The notes under the pieces: generated by a model
What the model was told of the DNA's origin: nothing
The model's input: the letters and a program-made list of their open reading frames with translations, nothing else
The model's database searches: none
Shown here: positions 63,932 to 64,000 of the stretch, in pieces
How the letters are laid out: each line of letters begins with the position of its first letter
Position numbering within the stretch: the stretch's first letter is position 1
Made by a program: the position numbers and the translations under genes
Assembly: GCF_028583425.1 (NCBI RefSeq)
Contig: NC_072791.1
Location: 37,083,368-37,147,367, forward strand
DNA: 64,000 nt
Source of the DNA: Eublepharis macularius
Taxonomy: Eukaryota; Chordata; Lepidosauria; Squamata; Eublepharidae
Reading direction: 5' to 3'

Positions 63932-63934
63932 TCA

Positions 63935-64000
63935 GGGCCAAGCTACAAGTGACAAATAACACTTGAATGGCAAGTGTATTTCTCCCTGTTCACTTGCTCT
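63935..64000. mobile_element. Palindromic MITE (family M), copy 5, cut by window end
   Basis: GGGCCAAGCTACAAGTGAC start preceded by TCA, continuing AACGGCAAGTG-type sequence to the last base. Confidence 0.8.

Overview
This window looks like intergenic DNA from a squamate reptile (lizard or snake). The repeat mix points there: a Helitron, Penelope-like elements (PLEs), several hAT DNA-transposon families, L1, an RTE/BovB-type LINE, CR1/L2-type LINE ends, a 5S-rRNA-derived SINE, tRNA-derived SINEs and LTR relics. I find no intact host protein-coding gene, tRNA, rRNA or CRISPR array. The only host-gene-like sequence is a decayed, intronless, minus-strand copy of the mitotic kinase PBK/TOPK at 35453-36250. 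Species and chromosome cannot be told from the sequence.

Layout. 1-2136 is a minus-strand, internally deleted Helitron that runs off the window and carries a PLE fragment (814-1610) bounded by a 14-bp target-site duplication (TSD). 4849-12204 is the centrepiece: a 7.36-kb hAT element with terminal inverted repeats, a near-perfect 8-bp TSD, a frameshifted BED-finger transposase (about 6061-8605) and three separate tandem-repeat arrays that make up over half of it. Seven shorter elements with similar ends (2721, 19243, 26390, 29090, 44144, 50981, 59284) look like its non-autonomous relatives; 59284-60059 is an internal-deletion form of the same family. 12.3-32 kb is a nested mosaic of SINEs, LINE ends, an ORF1-only L1 copy, a solo LTR and MITEs. 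32-46 kb holds fewer repeats plus the PBK retrocopy, an RTE LINE split by CR1, and most copies of a palindromic MITE that begins GGGCCAAGC. 46-54 kb has a LINE 3' end, a solo LTR, and a 596-bp insertion built as two 228-bp inverted arms with a 14-bp TSD. 54-64 kb is mostly unassigned sequence with a few repeats and a 470-bp foldback element.

Between the repeats are AT-rich, homeodomain-site-rich stretches (for example 28000-28190, 34360-34560, 39890-40210, 55590-55860, 57480-57860). They look like candidate conserved non-coding elements, as expected in a gene desert around a developmental gene. That is pattern-based inference and needs an alignment to test. The nested insertions give a relative order in several places: SINE before PLE (38.6 kb), SINE before L1 (15.7 kb), LINE before LTR (18.6 kb), SINE before hAT (19.2 kb), RTE before CR1 (42.5 kb), L1 before hAT (29.6 kb).
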